Assembly: GCF_900099685.1 (NCBI RefSeq)
Contig: NZ_FNDW01000018.1
Span: 1 to 36,904, forward strand
Length of the DNA stretch: 36,904 bases
Source of the DNA: Chryseobacterium taeanense
Lineage (GTDB): Bacteria > Bacteroidota > Bacteroidia > Flavobacteriales > Weeksellaceae
Direction of reading: 5' to 3'
The position numbers were made by a program, and so were the translations under genes. The notes below the pieces were generated by a model that was given only the letters and a program-made list of their open reading frames with translations, searched no databases and had not been told where the DNA came from. Positions 17,546 through 25,781 of the stretch are shown piece after piece (the first letter of the stretch is position 1; every line of letters starts with the position of its first letter).

Positions 17546-17911
17546 TTACTTGTCTGCACGAGAAGCGCTTATCACTAAAGCTGCAACACCGGCAGCCCCG
17601 ATCACTGAAGCTCCTATTATGGTTTTTGCTTTTCTGCTGTCTCTCACGGCTGCAACATTAGATTTCGGAATGGTAACAACTGTACTGTCTTTTTTGCCGG
17701 CTGTTCCGATAATATTATCGCCTTCTACGTTACGGAATAACATTTTTTGATTTTTTGAACCATCTCTCATCATCACAGTGTACATTTTTCCTGCCTCAAG
17801 ATTAGAATAATCATTTTTTGCAGTATCCATACCATATTTTGTGGTTGCACAAGATGAAATTACAAATAAAGATGTCAGTAAAGATGATTTTAAAAGTACA
17901 GATGCTTTCAT
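17546..17911 (-). CDS. Small lipoprotein of unknown function (121 aa)
   Basis: The N-terminus has a type II signal peptide with lipobox VISSC, so the protein should be lipid-anchored after cleavage at Cys21. The middle part (LEAGKMYTVMMRDGSKNQKMLFRNVEGDNIIG) looks like a small beta-rich domain, with a Gly-Lys-Lys-Asp loop and VVTIPKSNVAAVRDSRKAK. The C-terminus is a hydrophobic Ala/Gly/Val stretch (IIGASVIGAAGVAALVISA), a possible second membrane contact, followed by SRADK. I do not recognise a named family. It lies between the MFS exporter and the GH3-like gene, with 70 and 95 bases on its sides, and shares their strand, but no functional tie is evident. Confidence 0.75.
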   Translation of the reverse strand: MKASVLLKSSLLTSLFVISSCATTKYGMDTAKNDYSNLEAGKMYTVMMRDGSKNQKMLFRNVEGDNIIGTAGKKDSTVVTIPKSNVAAVRDSRKAKTIIGASVIGAAGVAALVISASRADK

Positions 17912-17981
17912 TAAAATTTTTTTAGTTTTCCAAATTTATAATTTTTTTCGAATATATGTTTCCGGAATTGAAAAAATGTAC

Positions 17982-19481
17982 TTAAAGTTTATATATTTCC
18001 AATAATTCTGCAACTTTTCTATCATTGGCAAGTCTTGGCGTTTTATTTTGCCCGCCCAGTTTTCCTTGTGATTTGGCATATTCATGAAAAGCATTTTTCT
18101 TTAAGCTTGTAATATGTAATTTTTGAAGAATACTTCCTGAGATCAGGTCATCATAATAAGAATTACGTTTTCTCAGCTGATTGTCCAGTTCGTTTCTGAA
18201 TAATTCCAAATTTTCAGGGCTCTTTTCAAATTCAATAAACCACTCATGATAAGGAAGTCCTTCTGCCGGATTTACCTGTGGCGCAAGATGGAATTCTGTA
18301 ATCTGTGCAGGATATTTTTCTAAAGTAGCTTTCATAGCTTCCTCGACTTCAAAAGCAATGACATGCTCACCAAAAGCTGAAGTAAAATGTTTTGTTCTGC
18401 CACTTACTACAATCCTGTGCGGATTTTTGTCAATAAATCTCACAACATCACCGATAGAATATGCCCAAAGACCGGAATTTGTCGTTATAACTAAAGCATA
18501 ATCTTTATTGAGTTCAATTTCTTTTAATGTTAATCTTCTCGCGTCTGGTTTGCCATATTCTTCCAAAGGAACAAATTCATAAAATATTCCTTGATTGGTT
18601 AAAAGCAACAAGCCTTCTTTGGTATAATCATCCTGAAATGCAAAAAAACCTTCCGAAGCGGGAAAAGTCTGAACAATATCCACTTTGCCTCCCAAAAGCT
18701 CTTCCATTTTATCTCGGTAAGGTTCATAATTCACTCCTCCTGTAACGATAAGCTGGAGATTTGGAAAGATTTGCTTGATTTTTTTACCGTGTTTTTCGAC
18801 AAGTTTTTCAAAATACATAATCAGCCATGGCGGAATCCCGGAAATCAGCGTCATATTTTCTTTTTCAGTTTCTTCCACGATTTTGTCAACTTTAGCTTCC
18901 CAGTCTTCCATAATATTGGTTTCCCAGCTAGGCAGTCTGTTTTTCTGCAGATATTTTGGAATGTGGTGAGCTACAATCCCTGAAAGTCGCCCGGTATTTA
19001 TCCCGAAAACCTCTTCGAGTTCCGGACTTCCCTGTAAGAAAATCATTTTACCGTTTACAAAATCTGCATTGTTTTTTTTAGCGATATAATGAAAAAGTGC
19101 GCTTTGGGCTGCTTTTACCTGATAAGGCATTCCTTCTTTTGAAATAGGAATGTATTTTGCGCCAGATGTTGTTCCGGAAGTTTTAGCAAAATAGTCCGGG
19201 ATGTCTGTCCAAAGGATGTTTGCCTGTCCTTTTTTTACTCTTTCTATATAAGGTTTCAGGTCTTCATAATCCGAAATTTTAACTTTCTCCTGAAAATCGG
19301 CGACAGAATGAATATTTTCGAAATCGTGTTCTCTCCCGAAAAGTGTTTTTTTAGCGGTATTTACAAGGGAAAGTAGCAGCTGCTCCTGATTGCTTTTAGC
19401 ATTTTTTTTTATTTCTTCAGCCTCATGCACATGCTTTTTTGCCCAAAGCAGCGCTATATTTTTCTTTAAGAAGTTTAGCAT
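17982..19481 (-). CDS. GH3 auxin-responsive promoter family enzyme (acyl-AMP-forming amide synthetase fold)
   Basis: The 499-residue protein matches the GH3 family throughout. It starts with the helical FLKKNIALLWAKKHVHEAEE region and HSVADFQEKVKISDYEDLKPYIERVKKGQ. The nucleotide-binding motif KTSGTTSGAKYIPIS follows at about residues 107-121. Later GGVNYEPYRDKMEELLG, FPASEGFFAFQDD, TTNSGLWAYSIGDVVRF and SGRTKHFTSAFGEHV match the ANL/GH3 core and hinge. Plant GH3 enzymes adenylate a carboxylic acid and join it to an amino acid. Bacterial members are common in Bacteroidetes, but their substrates are largely unknown. The enzyme should be cytoplasmic. It is probably a single-gene unit; the neighbours give no clue to the substrate. 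Confidence 0.9.
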   Translation of the reverse strand: MLNFLKKNIALLWAKKHVHEAEEIKKNAKSNQEQLLLSLVNTAKKTLFGREHDFENIHSVADFQEKVKISDYEDLKPYIERVKKGQANILWTDIPDYFAKTSGTTSGAKYIPISKEGMPYQVKAAQSALFHYIAKKNNADFVNGKMIFLQGSPELEEVFGINTGRLSGIVAHHIPKYLQKNRLPSWETNIMEDWEAKVDKIVEETEKENMTLISGIPPWLIMYFEKLVEKHGKKIKQIFPNLQLIVTGGVNYEPYRDKMEELLGGKVDIVQTFPASEGFFAFQDDYTKEGLLLLTNQGIFYEFVPLEEYGKPDARRLTLKEIELNKDYALVITTNSGLWAYSIGDVVRFIDKNPHRIVVSGRTKHFTSAFGEHVIAFEVEEAMKATLEKYPAQITEFHLAPQVNPAEGLPYHEWFIEFEKSPENLELFRNELDNQLRKRNSYYDDLISGSILQKLHITSLKKNAFHEYAKSQGKLGGQNKTPRLANDRKVAELLEIYKL

Positions 19482-19534
19482 GCATCAAATTTATAAATAA
19501 TCTGTACTAATTGATGAACATTATACAATAAAAA

Positions 19535-19560
19535 AACCGATGAATGAGTGGTCATCGGTT
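19535..19560 (-). terminator. Intrinsic terminator of the 19602-19814 gene
   Basis: A perfect 9-bp stem AACCGATGA (19535-19543) with TCATCGGTT (19552-19560) has an 8-base loop. On the minus strand it is followed by TTTTTT. It lies about 40 bases after the stop codon at 19602. Confidence 0.88.
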
Positions 19561-19601
19561 CTTCGAAATTTGATTATGAAAATAACAACTATTATTGAGT
19601 A

Positions 19602-19814
19602 TTACTTAGTTTCCTTGTGTTTCTTGTCGTGTTTTTCTTCTTTTTTAAGTTTTTTGCTTTCTTTACTTTTGTTGTCATTTGTTTCCTCTTTTTTCATTTT
19701 TGCTGTTGCAGCTTTCGCTGGTTTTGCAGTTTGGTGAGGAGTTGGAGCTGCGTTCTGTGCTGTTGCAAGTCCAAGACCTAATACGATGGACATTGCAGAT
19801 AATAACTTTTTCAT
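19602..19814 (-). CDS. Small exported Lys-rich protein (70 aa)
   Basis: The chosen start gives a signal peptide MKKLLSAMSIVLGLGLATAQ, with cleavage expected around Ala-Gln. A longer reading from 19844 adds ten residues but begins at a TTG codon and spoils the N-terminal layout. The mature part is low-complexity: a Pro/Ala/Thr section (NAAPTPHQTAKPAKAATAK), then a strongly charged Lys/Glu tail (KKEETNDNKSKESKKLKKEEKHDKKHKETK). The product would be unstructured and basic in the periplasm. I know no function; similar Ala/Lys-rich exported peptides occur in flavobacteria. The gene has its own terminator. Confidence 0.65.
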   Translation of the reverse strand: MKKLLSAMSIVLGLGLATAQNAAPTPHQTAKPAKAATAKMKKEETNDNKSKESKKLKKEEKHDKKHKETK

Positions 19815-19954
19815 AAGAATTTTTTTTCTTGTTTCTTGATTCAAAGTTATGCAAATTTGTGACCTGAAAACTCAATTTCAGAAACTTAACTAAAGTTTAT
19901 CACAGCTTAAAAAAATATTAAATACTCCTTTGCAGAAAGGCATTACAAACAAAA

Positions 19955-19983
19955 CCTGCTTTCCTTAAATAAAGAAAAGCAGG
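19955..19983 (-). terminator. Terminator of the 20010-20402 gene
   Basis: The stem CCTGCTTT (19955-19962) with AAAGCAGG (19976-19983) continues inward with CTT/AAG after one mismatch. TTTTG follows on the minus strand. It lies about 26 bases after the stop codon. Confidence 0.7.
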
Positions 19984-20009
19984 CTCTAACATAATGTATG
20001 AAAAGTTGG

Positions 20010-20402
20010 TTATCGTGTACAATTGGCCGTCCACGTTTTACCGTCTTTTATATATAATATTTTTAGCTCATTATTGTCAATTCTGATATAAGAAGTTGCG
20101 GTAGATCCTACCATTACCAGCGTATTATCTCCCTGCTGATTAAATTCTATTCCGTTAAGATCCGGAATTCCGTTTGAGAAAGCGAAGTTATACTTTGTTC
20201 CACTCGCGATCTTTGTTACAAATACACTTCCGTCATCTGAATTGATATTTGTGTCTCCGTCAGCATATCCTACACTTCCTTTGTAGGTACCTGCAAAAAA
20301 GTCGTTGTTCGCAGGATCGTCGTCATCGCTGCATGATGTGATGGTCGTGACTGCAAAAAATACTAAGACCAACATTCCTAAAATTCTGATTGCTTTTTTC
20401 AT
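20010..20402 (-). CDS. Lipoprotein of unknown function (130 aa)
   Basis: The chosen start (MKKAIRILGMLVLVFFAV) gives a clean lipoprotein signal with lipobox TITSC followed by SDDDDPANND. The acidic stretch just after the Cys fits export to the outer membrane surface as in Bacteroidetes, where acidic residues close to the lipid-bearing Cys serve as an export signal (known from the phylum, not shown here). A longer frame from 20453 adds 17 residues that do not look like a signal. The mature part is a small beta-rich domain: FFAGTYKGSVGYADGDTNINSDDG, FAFSNGIPDLNGIEFNQQGDN and ILYIKDGKTWTANC. The two late segments suggest a lipocalin- or META-like barrel, but I cannot assign a family. The gene is divergent from mfd, with about 240 bases between the start codons. 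Confidence 0.75.
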   Translation of the reverse strand: MKKAIRILGMLVLVFFAVTTITSCSDDDDPANNDFFAGTYKGSVGYADGDTNINSDDGSVFVTKIASGTKYNFAFSNGIPDLNGIEFNQQGDNTLVMVGSTATSYIRIDNNELKILYIKDGKTWTANCTR

Positions 20403-20570
20403 AATAATATTTCTTTTAATTTGGTAGTGTAGTTTTTTCAAACAATATGCCATTTAAAAAAGTGAATTATATTTTAACTTTTTATTTTGGATTTTAATAT
20501 AAATTAAGAACCACGGGGGTTTTTGATATCATTAATAGATAGCAATACCTTTTAAAAGATTAATAAGTCT

Positions 20571-20578
20571 TATCTTTG
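20571..20578 (+). promoter_or_regulatory. -7 box of the mfd promoter
   Basis: TATCTTTG matches TAnnTTTG. The region about 20 bases upstream (20550-20554) is T-rich but lacks a clear TTG. It lies about 63 bases before the mfd start codon. Confidence 0.5.
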
Positions 20579-20640
20579 TAACAATCAAACGGTTTCGGAA
20601 AACTCCCGAAATCGCTTTTGCCGTTTATACAGAATTATTT

Positions 20641-23600
20641 ATGCAGTTAAAAACAATCAGTGAAAAGTTTCTTCCGGATCTGCTTCAGAAAGAATTTGGA
20701 AAAGAAATTTTCATTCAGCTGGAAAATCATCAACATATATCCGTAAAAGGCAGCGCCGGATCTGCTGTCTCTGTTTTTGTTGCGGAACTTTTTCTTACCC
20801 ATAAAAAGCACATTCTTTATATTATTGATGATAAAGAGGATGCGCTGTATGCCAATACAGAAATGGAAGATCTTCTGGGAAAAGATAAGGTTTTGTACTT
20901 TCCGGCCACACACATGGAGCCTTATCAGGTAGAAAAAACACAGAATGCAAACCTGGTTTTAAGAACTGAAGCCATCAATAAAATTACCTCGGAAAAATCT
21001 CCTAAAGTAATTGTTGCCTATGCCGGTGCACTTTCTGAAAAGGTTTTAAAAAAAGAAGATTTCAAAGCGATTTCACATCATATAAAAACAGGAGATCAGC
21101 TTGATTTTGATTTTGTGGATGAATTACTGAACCACTACAATTTTCAGCAGACCGACTTTGTTTCAGAACCCGGAGAATTTTCTGTGAGAGGAGGAATTGT
21201 AGATGTATTTTCTTTCTCCAATGAAAAGCCTTACCGTATTACTTTTTTCGGTAACGAGATTGAAAGCATTAAAACTTTTGATATCGAAACACAGCTTTCA
21301 GTAGATAAAGTAAAAGATTTTCAGCTGGTTTCCAATATGAATTTCACAGTTACCGGAAGCAGGGTTTCTTTGCTGCAGTTATTACCAAAAGAAAGCATAG
21401 TCGTTTCTAAAAATGGGATTACAGCTATGCAAAAACTGAAAACCTTCTACGAAAGGGCATTGGAAAAATATGATACTTTAAATAAAGATATCGCGCACAG
21501 AACGCCCCAGGAACTTTTTATTTCCGATCAGGAATTTTTATTTGATTATAAAAAGTTTAAAACAGTAGATTTCGGAAGTTTTTCCATTGAAGGCTTGATC
21601 GAGCTGGAAGAGATTAAAATAGATCAGATTCCTCAGCCATCTTTTCATAAGAATTTTGAATTATTAATTGAAGATCTTGAAGAAAAACAAGGCGAAGGAT
21701 TTGATACCTGGATTTCTTTTTCAGGAGAAAAGCAGAAAGAACGGCTGGAGTCTATCTTCGAGGAACTGGAACATCAGCTTCCTTTTAAAAGTTTTAAATC
21801 TGAGCTCCACGAAGGATTTGTAGATCACGGCCATAAATTGCTGGTGTACACAGATCATCAGATTTTCGACCGTTACCAGCGGTACAAAGCAAAAAATACA
21901 TTTGCCAAATCGGAACAGCTTACATTAAAAGATTTAATGTCCCTCAAAATAGGGGATTATATTGCTCATATCGATCATGGAATCGGAAAATTCATGGGAT
22001 TGGTAAAGGTGAATAATGACGGTAAAATCCAGGAATGTTTTAAACTTACTTATAAAAACGGAGACCTGCTTTATGTAAGCATCCATTCACTTCACAAGAT
22101 TTCCAAATATAATGGTCCTGAAGGGCGTGAAATTGTTCTGAGTAAACTGGGATCTCCAAGCTGGAAGTCTTTAAAGCAAAAAACAAAAGCTAAAGTAAAA
22201 CAAATCGCTTTCGATCTTATAAGACTTTACGCACAAAGAAAAACTGCAAAAGGCTTTGCCTATACACCAGATTCTTATTTGCAGAATGAACTGGAAGCAA
22301 GTTTCATTTATGAAGATACTCCCGATCAGGAAAAAGCAACCATTGATGTAAAAAAGGACATGGAAGCAGATACTGTGATGGACAGACTTGTCTGCGGAGA
22401 CGTGGGATTTGGTAAAACGGAAGTTGCCATCCGGGCAGCTTTTAAGGCAGCAACTGACGGTAAGCAGGTAGCTGTTCTTGTGCCTACAACTATTCTGGCC
22501 TTTCAGCATTACAGAAGTTTTAAAGAAAGACTTAAAGATTTTCCGGTAAATGTAGATTATATCAACCGTTTCAGAACGGCAAAACAAAAATCTGAAACAA
22601 TGCAAGCGCTGAAGGACGGAAAAGTAGACATTGTGATCGGAACCCATCAGCTGGCAGGAAGCTCGGTAAAATTCAAAGACCTCGGGTTGCTCATCATTGA
22701 TGAAGAACACAAATTTGGGGTATCTGTTAAGGATAAATTAAAAACCCTTAAAAGCAATGTCGATACTTTAACCCTTACGGCAACTCCTATTCCGAGAACA
22801 CTTCAGTTTTCTTTAATGGCTGCTAGAGATTTGTCGGTTATTAAGACACCGCCGCCCAACAGACAGCCTGTTGAAACGCAGTTGGTAGGTTTTAATGAAG
22901 AAATCATTCGTGATGCCGTTTCTTATGAACTTCAGCGTGACGGACAGGTGTATTTTATTAACAACAGAATAGAAAACCTCAAAGATATTGCAGGACTGAT
23001 ACAGCGTCTGGTTCCGGATGCAAGGGTTATTACAGGCCACGGGCAGATGGAAGGTAAGCAGTTGGAGAAAAATGTTCTTGATTTTATGGAAGGTAAATAT
23101 GATGTGTTGGTTTCTACGACAATTGTGGAAAGTGGGGTGGACGTTCCGAATGCCAATACCATTTTTATTAATGATGCGCAGCGTTTCGGAATGGCAGATC
23201 TCCACCAGATGAGAGGAAGGGTTGGGCGAAGTAACAGAAAAGCATTCTGTTATCTCATCACGCCGCCTTATGATATGATGACCTCTGATGCCCGAAAACG
23301 TCTGGAAGCTATTGAGCAGTTTTCCGATCTGGGAAGCGGTTTTCAGATTGCCATGAAAGACCTTGAGATTCGAGGTGCCGGTGATTTGCTGGGTGCGGAG
23401 CAGAGTGGCTTTATTAATGAAATGGGATTTGAAACTTATCAGAAATTGATGCAGGAAGCGTTGGAAGAACTGAAGGATGATAAGGAATTTGAAAACCTGT
23501 TTGAAAATGAAGAGGAAAGGAATAAACTCTTTAAAACAACTAAGGATATTAATATTGACACAGATCTTGAACTGATGCTGCCAGACTGGTACATCTATAA

Positions 23601-24009
23601 TACGGAAGAAAGGTTGTTGCTGTACCAGAAGCTTGCCGAAATCGACAATGAAAAAAGTCTTGAAAAATTTGAATCTGAGCTGAAAGACCGTTTCGGAAAT
23701 CTACCGGAAGAGGCGATAAATCTATTAAAAAGTGTAAGTTTAAAATGGCTTGCATCCGAAATCGGATTTGAAAAAATTGTCATGAAGAATGGTGTCTTTT
23801 TAGGGTATTTCCCCGGTAATCCGCAAGACAAGTTTTATCAGACAGATAAATTCCGACATATAATAAATTATCTCACCAAAAACCCTGCGGAAGCTCAACT
23901 GAAAGAAAAAGTAGGTAAAGAAGGAAATCAACTGATGATGAGAAAAGACAGAATACAAAATGTGGATGAGGTAAATAAACTCCTGAAATCTATGCTTACA
24001 ACAAATTGA
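20641..24009 (+). CDS. mfd: Transcription-repair coupling factor Mfd
   Basis: DNA translocase that removes RNA polymerase stalled at DNA lesions and recruits UvrA for nucleotide excision repair. The 1122 residues begin with a UvrB-like region (about 1-300). Next comes the RNA-polymerase-interacting domain, starting near GDYIAHIDHGIGKFMGL (about 437-500). The translocation motor has Walker A GDVGFGKT (586-593), DEEH (687-690), TATPIPRTL and QMRGRVGR (motif VI, 856-863), plus the family-specific IEQFSDLGSGFQIAMKDLEIRGAGDLLG segment. The C-terminal TRCF domain (about 970-1080, LPDWYIYNTEERLLLYQKL) binds or masks UvrA contacts. No key motif is missing. It is transcribed alone; the downstream 118 bases hold no clear terminator, but a new promoter precedes the next gene. 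Confidence 0.98.
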   Translation: MQLKTISEKFLPDLLQKEFGKEIFIQLENHQHISVKGSAGSAVSVFVAELFLTHKKHILYIIDDKEDALYANTEMEDLLGKDKVLYFPATHMEPYQVEKTQNANLVLRTEAINKITSEKSPKVIVAYAGALSEKVLKKEDFKAISHHIKTGDQLDFDFVDELLNHYNFQQTDFVSEPGEFSVRGGIVDVFSFSNEKPYRITFFGNEIESIKTFDIETQLSVDKVKDFQLVSNMNFTVTGSRVSLLQLLPKESIVVSKNGITAMQKLKTFYERALEKYDTLNKDIAHRTPQELFISDQEFLFDYKKFKTVDFGSFSIEGLIELEEIKIDQIPQPSFHKNFELLIEDLEEKQGEGFDTWISFSGEKQKERLESIFEELEHQLPFKSFKSELHEGFVDHGHKLLVYTDHQIFDRYQRYKAKNTFAKSEQLTLKDLMSLKIGDYIAHIDHGIGKFMGLVKVNNDGKIQECFKLTYKNGDLLYVSIHSLHKISKYNGPEGREIVLSKLGSPSWKSLKQKTKAKVKQIAFDLIRLYAQRKTAKGFAYTPDSYLQNELEASFIYEDTPDQEKATIDVKKDMEADTVMDRLVCGDVGFGKTEVAIRAAFKAATDGKQVAVLVPTTILAFQHYRSFKERLKDFPVNVDYINRFRTAKQKSETMQALKDGKVDIVIGTHQLAGSSVKFKDLGLLIIDEEHKFGVSVKDKLKTLKSNVDTLTLTATPIPRTLQFSLMAARDLSVIKTPPPNRQPVETQLVGFNEEIIRDAVSYELQRDGQVYFINNRIENLKDIAGLIQRLVPDARVITGHGQMEGKQLEKNVLDFMEGKYDVLVSTTIVESGVDVPNANTIFINDAQRFGMADLHQMRGRVGRSNRKAFCYLITPPYDMMTSDARKRLEAIEQFSDLGSGFQIAMKDLEIRGAGDLLGAEQSGFINEMGFETYQKLMQEALEELKDDKEFENLFENEEERNKLFKTTKDINIDTDLELMLPDWYIYNTEERLLLYQKLAEIDNEKSLEKFESELKDRFGNLPEEAINLLKSVSLKWLASEIGFEKIVMKNGVFLGYFPGNPQDKFYQTDKFRHIINYLTKNPAEAQLKEKVGKEGNQLMMRKDRIQNVDEVNKLLKSMLTTN

Positions 24010-24086
24010 TGTACAAGATTTTGAATATTATGATAAGTTGATAAAGAAGATTTGATTATTTTTTTCATTTTTAAGTAAAATTTGTA

Positions 24087-24115
24087 TTTGGCTATTGCGA
24101 TTTTGATTAAATTTG
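24087..24115 (+). promoter_or_regulatory. Promoter-like site for the three-gene VGIK cluster
   Basis: TTTG (24087-24090), a 17-base gap and TAAATTTG (24108-24115) resemble the Bacteroidetes promoter. The transcript would start about 5 bases before the ATG at 24128. The proximity of the start codon supports the chosen start over an upstream one at 24113, which overlaps the box. Confidence 0.5.
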
Positions 24116-24127
24116 CAATCGCTTATT

Positions 24128-24943
24128 ATGAAAAAATATATATTTAAAATATTAGTAGCATTGCTTATTTCATTTAAAATAAATGCTCAGGTAGGGATTA
24201 AAACAGATGCTCCAAATGCAACTCTTGATGTAAATGGTGCGACAACATTAAGAAAAGAGCTTAGAGTTGGAGGTACTTCTACGCAAGCCGGAGATCCGGG
24301 ACTGAACGGTCAGGTGTTGGTTTCCCGGGGAGAAGGTTTGTCTCCCATATGGAAATCTTTGAGTGTACCTTTTGTAGAAGTAGGGCAATACAAACTTATC
24401 AATACATATTTAGCGTCTGATCGTAATGGAATAACAAGTCTCTCTGCAGGTATTGCAGCAGATAATGTCTATAAAAGCAATGTAGGAGACGATATCACTG
24501 ATCTTACTAAAGGGAAATGGGTAAAAATAAATGCTTTTGAAACTAATTTTGATGTTAAAAATGGTAATAACAGAATTACTTACCAGTTTCAGACAGGCGT
24601 AGAGATGAAAGCGCCATCTGCAACGACCTCTCAGAGTGTTACTTTTACCTGTGGTGTTTTCAGAAACGGAAAGCTTGTAGCTGTTCGTCCGGACAAAATA
24701 TCATCAAATAACAATAATCTAAAAAACGGAATGCAGGATTATATTTTTACGCTTAATTATACCGAGCAGAGCGTTCCGGTAGGGAATCATAAAGTTGAGG
24801 TTGCGTGTCGTAAAATCAACTCATCAGATATCAATACAGCATTTACAATAGGGCGTAATATAGCAAACAGCAATACAAATTCCAACGCATTTACTTTAGA
24901 ATCTGAATTTAAAATGGATATCATTGAATTCATTACCTATTAA
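24128..24943 (+). CDS. Secreted VGIK-type protein, first of three tandem paralogs (271 aa)
   Basis: The N-terminus is a signal peptide (MKKYIFKILVALLISFKINA-Q). The mature protein starts with VGIKTDAPNATLDVNGATTLRKELRVGG, a segment very common at the N-terminus of flavobacterial secreted proteins. It resembles the opening of phage-tail-fibre-like or trimeric coiled proteins (family resemblance, not proof). IWKSLSVP ends this section. The rest is a beta-rich domain that keeps two Cys-bearing segments, VTFTCGVFRNGKL and VEVACRK, which also occur in the two neighbours and could form a disulfide. No T9SS sorting domain is present. It lies 19 bases before the next paralog and is the first gene of a probable three-gene operon. 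Function is unknown. Confidence 0.75.
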   Translation: MKKYIFKILVALLISFKINAQVGIKTDAPNATLDVNGATTLRKELRVGGTSTQAGDPGLNGQVLVSRGEGLSPIWKSLSVPFVEVGQYKLINTYLASDRNGITSLSAGIAADNVYKSNVGDDITDLTKGKWVKINAFETNFDVKNGNNRITYQFQTGVEMKAPSATTSQSVTFTCGVFRNGKLVAVRPDKISSNNNNLKNGMQDYIFTLNYTEQSVPVGNHKVEVACRKINSSDINTAFTIGRNIANSNTNSNAFTLESEFKMDIIEFITY

Positions 24944-24962
24944 CTGATAAATTTAGCGCCAA

Positions 24963-25778
24963 ATGAGAAAATTAATTTTAATTATAGCAATTATGTCAGG
25001 TCTTCTGATCTCTGCACAAATAGGAATAAAGACAGAATCTCCTAAAGCTATTCTTGATGTGAATGGCGATATGAACCTGAGAGGGAAATTATCAGTATTA
25101 AACGTTACCAATAATACGATCCCGGAGGCAACCAATGACCAGATACTTGTGTCCCAGGGTGAGGGATATCCTCCTATTTGGAAAAGCCTGCGCATCCCTG
25201 ATTATGAACAGAATAAATTTTTTCTTATTTATAATAACTCATTTTCAGATAGAAACGGGGTGGAGTTTAGTTTTTCTGAAGAATCCAGTAACGGATCTAC
25301 GATATCCACTTCACTTATACAGAATGCCAATATAAGTACTTTGAATTTATTTAAAAAAATCCCGCTATTGTCACAAACATTTGAAGTCTATAGTGAGCAG
25401 AGTAAAACATATTTTCAATTCGAAACAGTTGTTCATGCAGATTTTCTGGGTAATCAAAGTAATACTGACCAATCAATAGATTATGGCTGCGGAATTTTTG
25501 TCGACAATAAACTTGCAAATATGAGGCTTGGAAATATAAAAGCCAGTTCGGCAAACTATCCTTTTCTTACACATAACCAGATCGGAATGATAGGAAACCT
25601 TTCTAAAGGCAATCATTCTATAAGTGTAGCATGCGCAAGGCTAAAATCTTACAATACGGAGGCTAGATTAGGAATCGGTATTAATGTCGCTTCAAACATA
25701 GACAGCTTTATTACGCAATCCTCCCTCAGAATAGATGTTTATGAGGTTCCTCAGGTATTTAATACAATTATAAATTAA
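24963..25778 (+). CDS. Secreted VGIK-type protein, second of three tandem paralogs (271 aa)
   Basis: The signal peptide (MRKLILIIAIMSGLLISA-Q) is followed by IGIKTESPKAILDVNGDMNLRGKL, parallel to the first paralog. The linker QILVSQGEGYPPIWKSLRIP is nearly the same as in the first gene (QVLVSRGEGLSPIWKSLSVP), so the two derive from a duplication. The C-terminal beta-rich domain has the conserved Cys segments YGCGIFVDNKL and ISVACARLK. In the middle an Asn/Ser-rich insert (EESSNGSTISTSLIQNANIS) is unlike the others. No membrane anchor is visible, so it may be exported and held only by partners. The next gene begins only three bases after its stop, which suggests translational coupling. Confidence 0.75.
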   Translation: MRKLILIIAIMSGLLISAQIGIKTESPKAILDVNGDMNLRGKLSVLNVTNNTIPEATNDQILVSQGEGYPPIWKSLRIPDYEQNKFFLIYNNSFSDRNGVEFSFSEESSNGSTISTSLIQNANISTLNLFKKIPLLSQTFEVYSEQSKTYFQFETVVHADFLGNQSNTDQSIDYGCGIFVDNKLANMRLGNIKASSANYPFLTHNQIGMIGNLSKGNHSISVACARLKSYNTEARLGIGINVASNIDSFITQSSLRIDVYEVPQVFNTIIN

Positions 25779-25781
25779 ATT

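Noticed and set aside
22171..22710. Minus-strand frame of 179 codons inside mfd
   Set aside because: It is antisense to the helicase motor. Its Phe/Cys/Ser-rich composition is the expected mirror of Lys/Glu-rich coding sequence.
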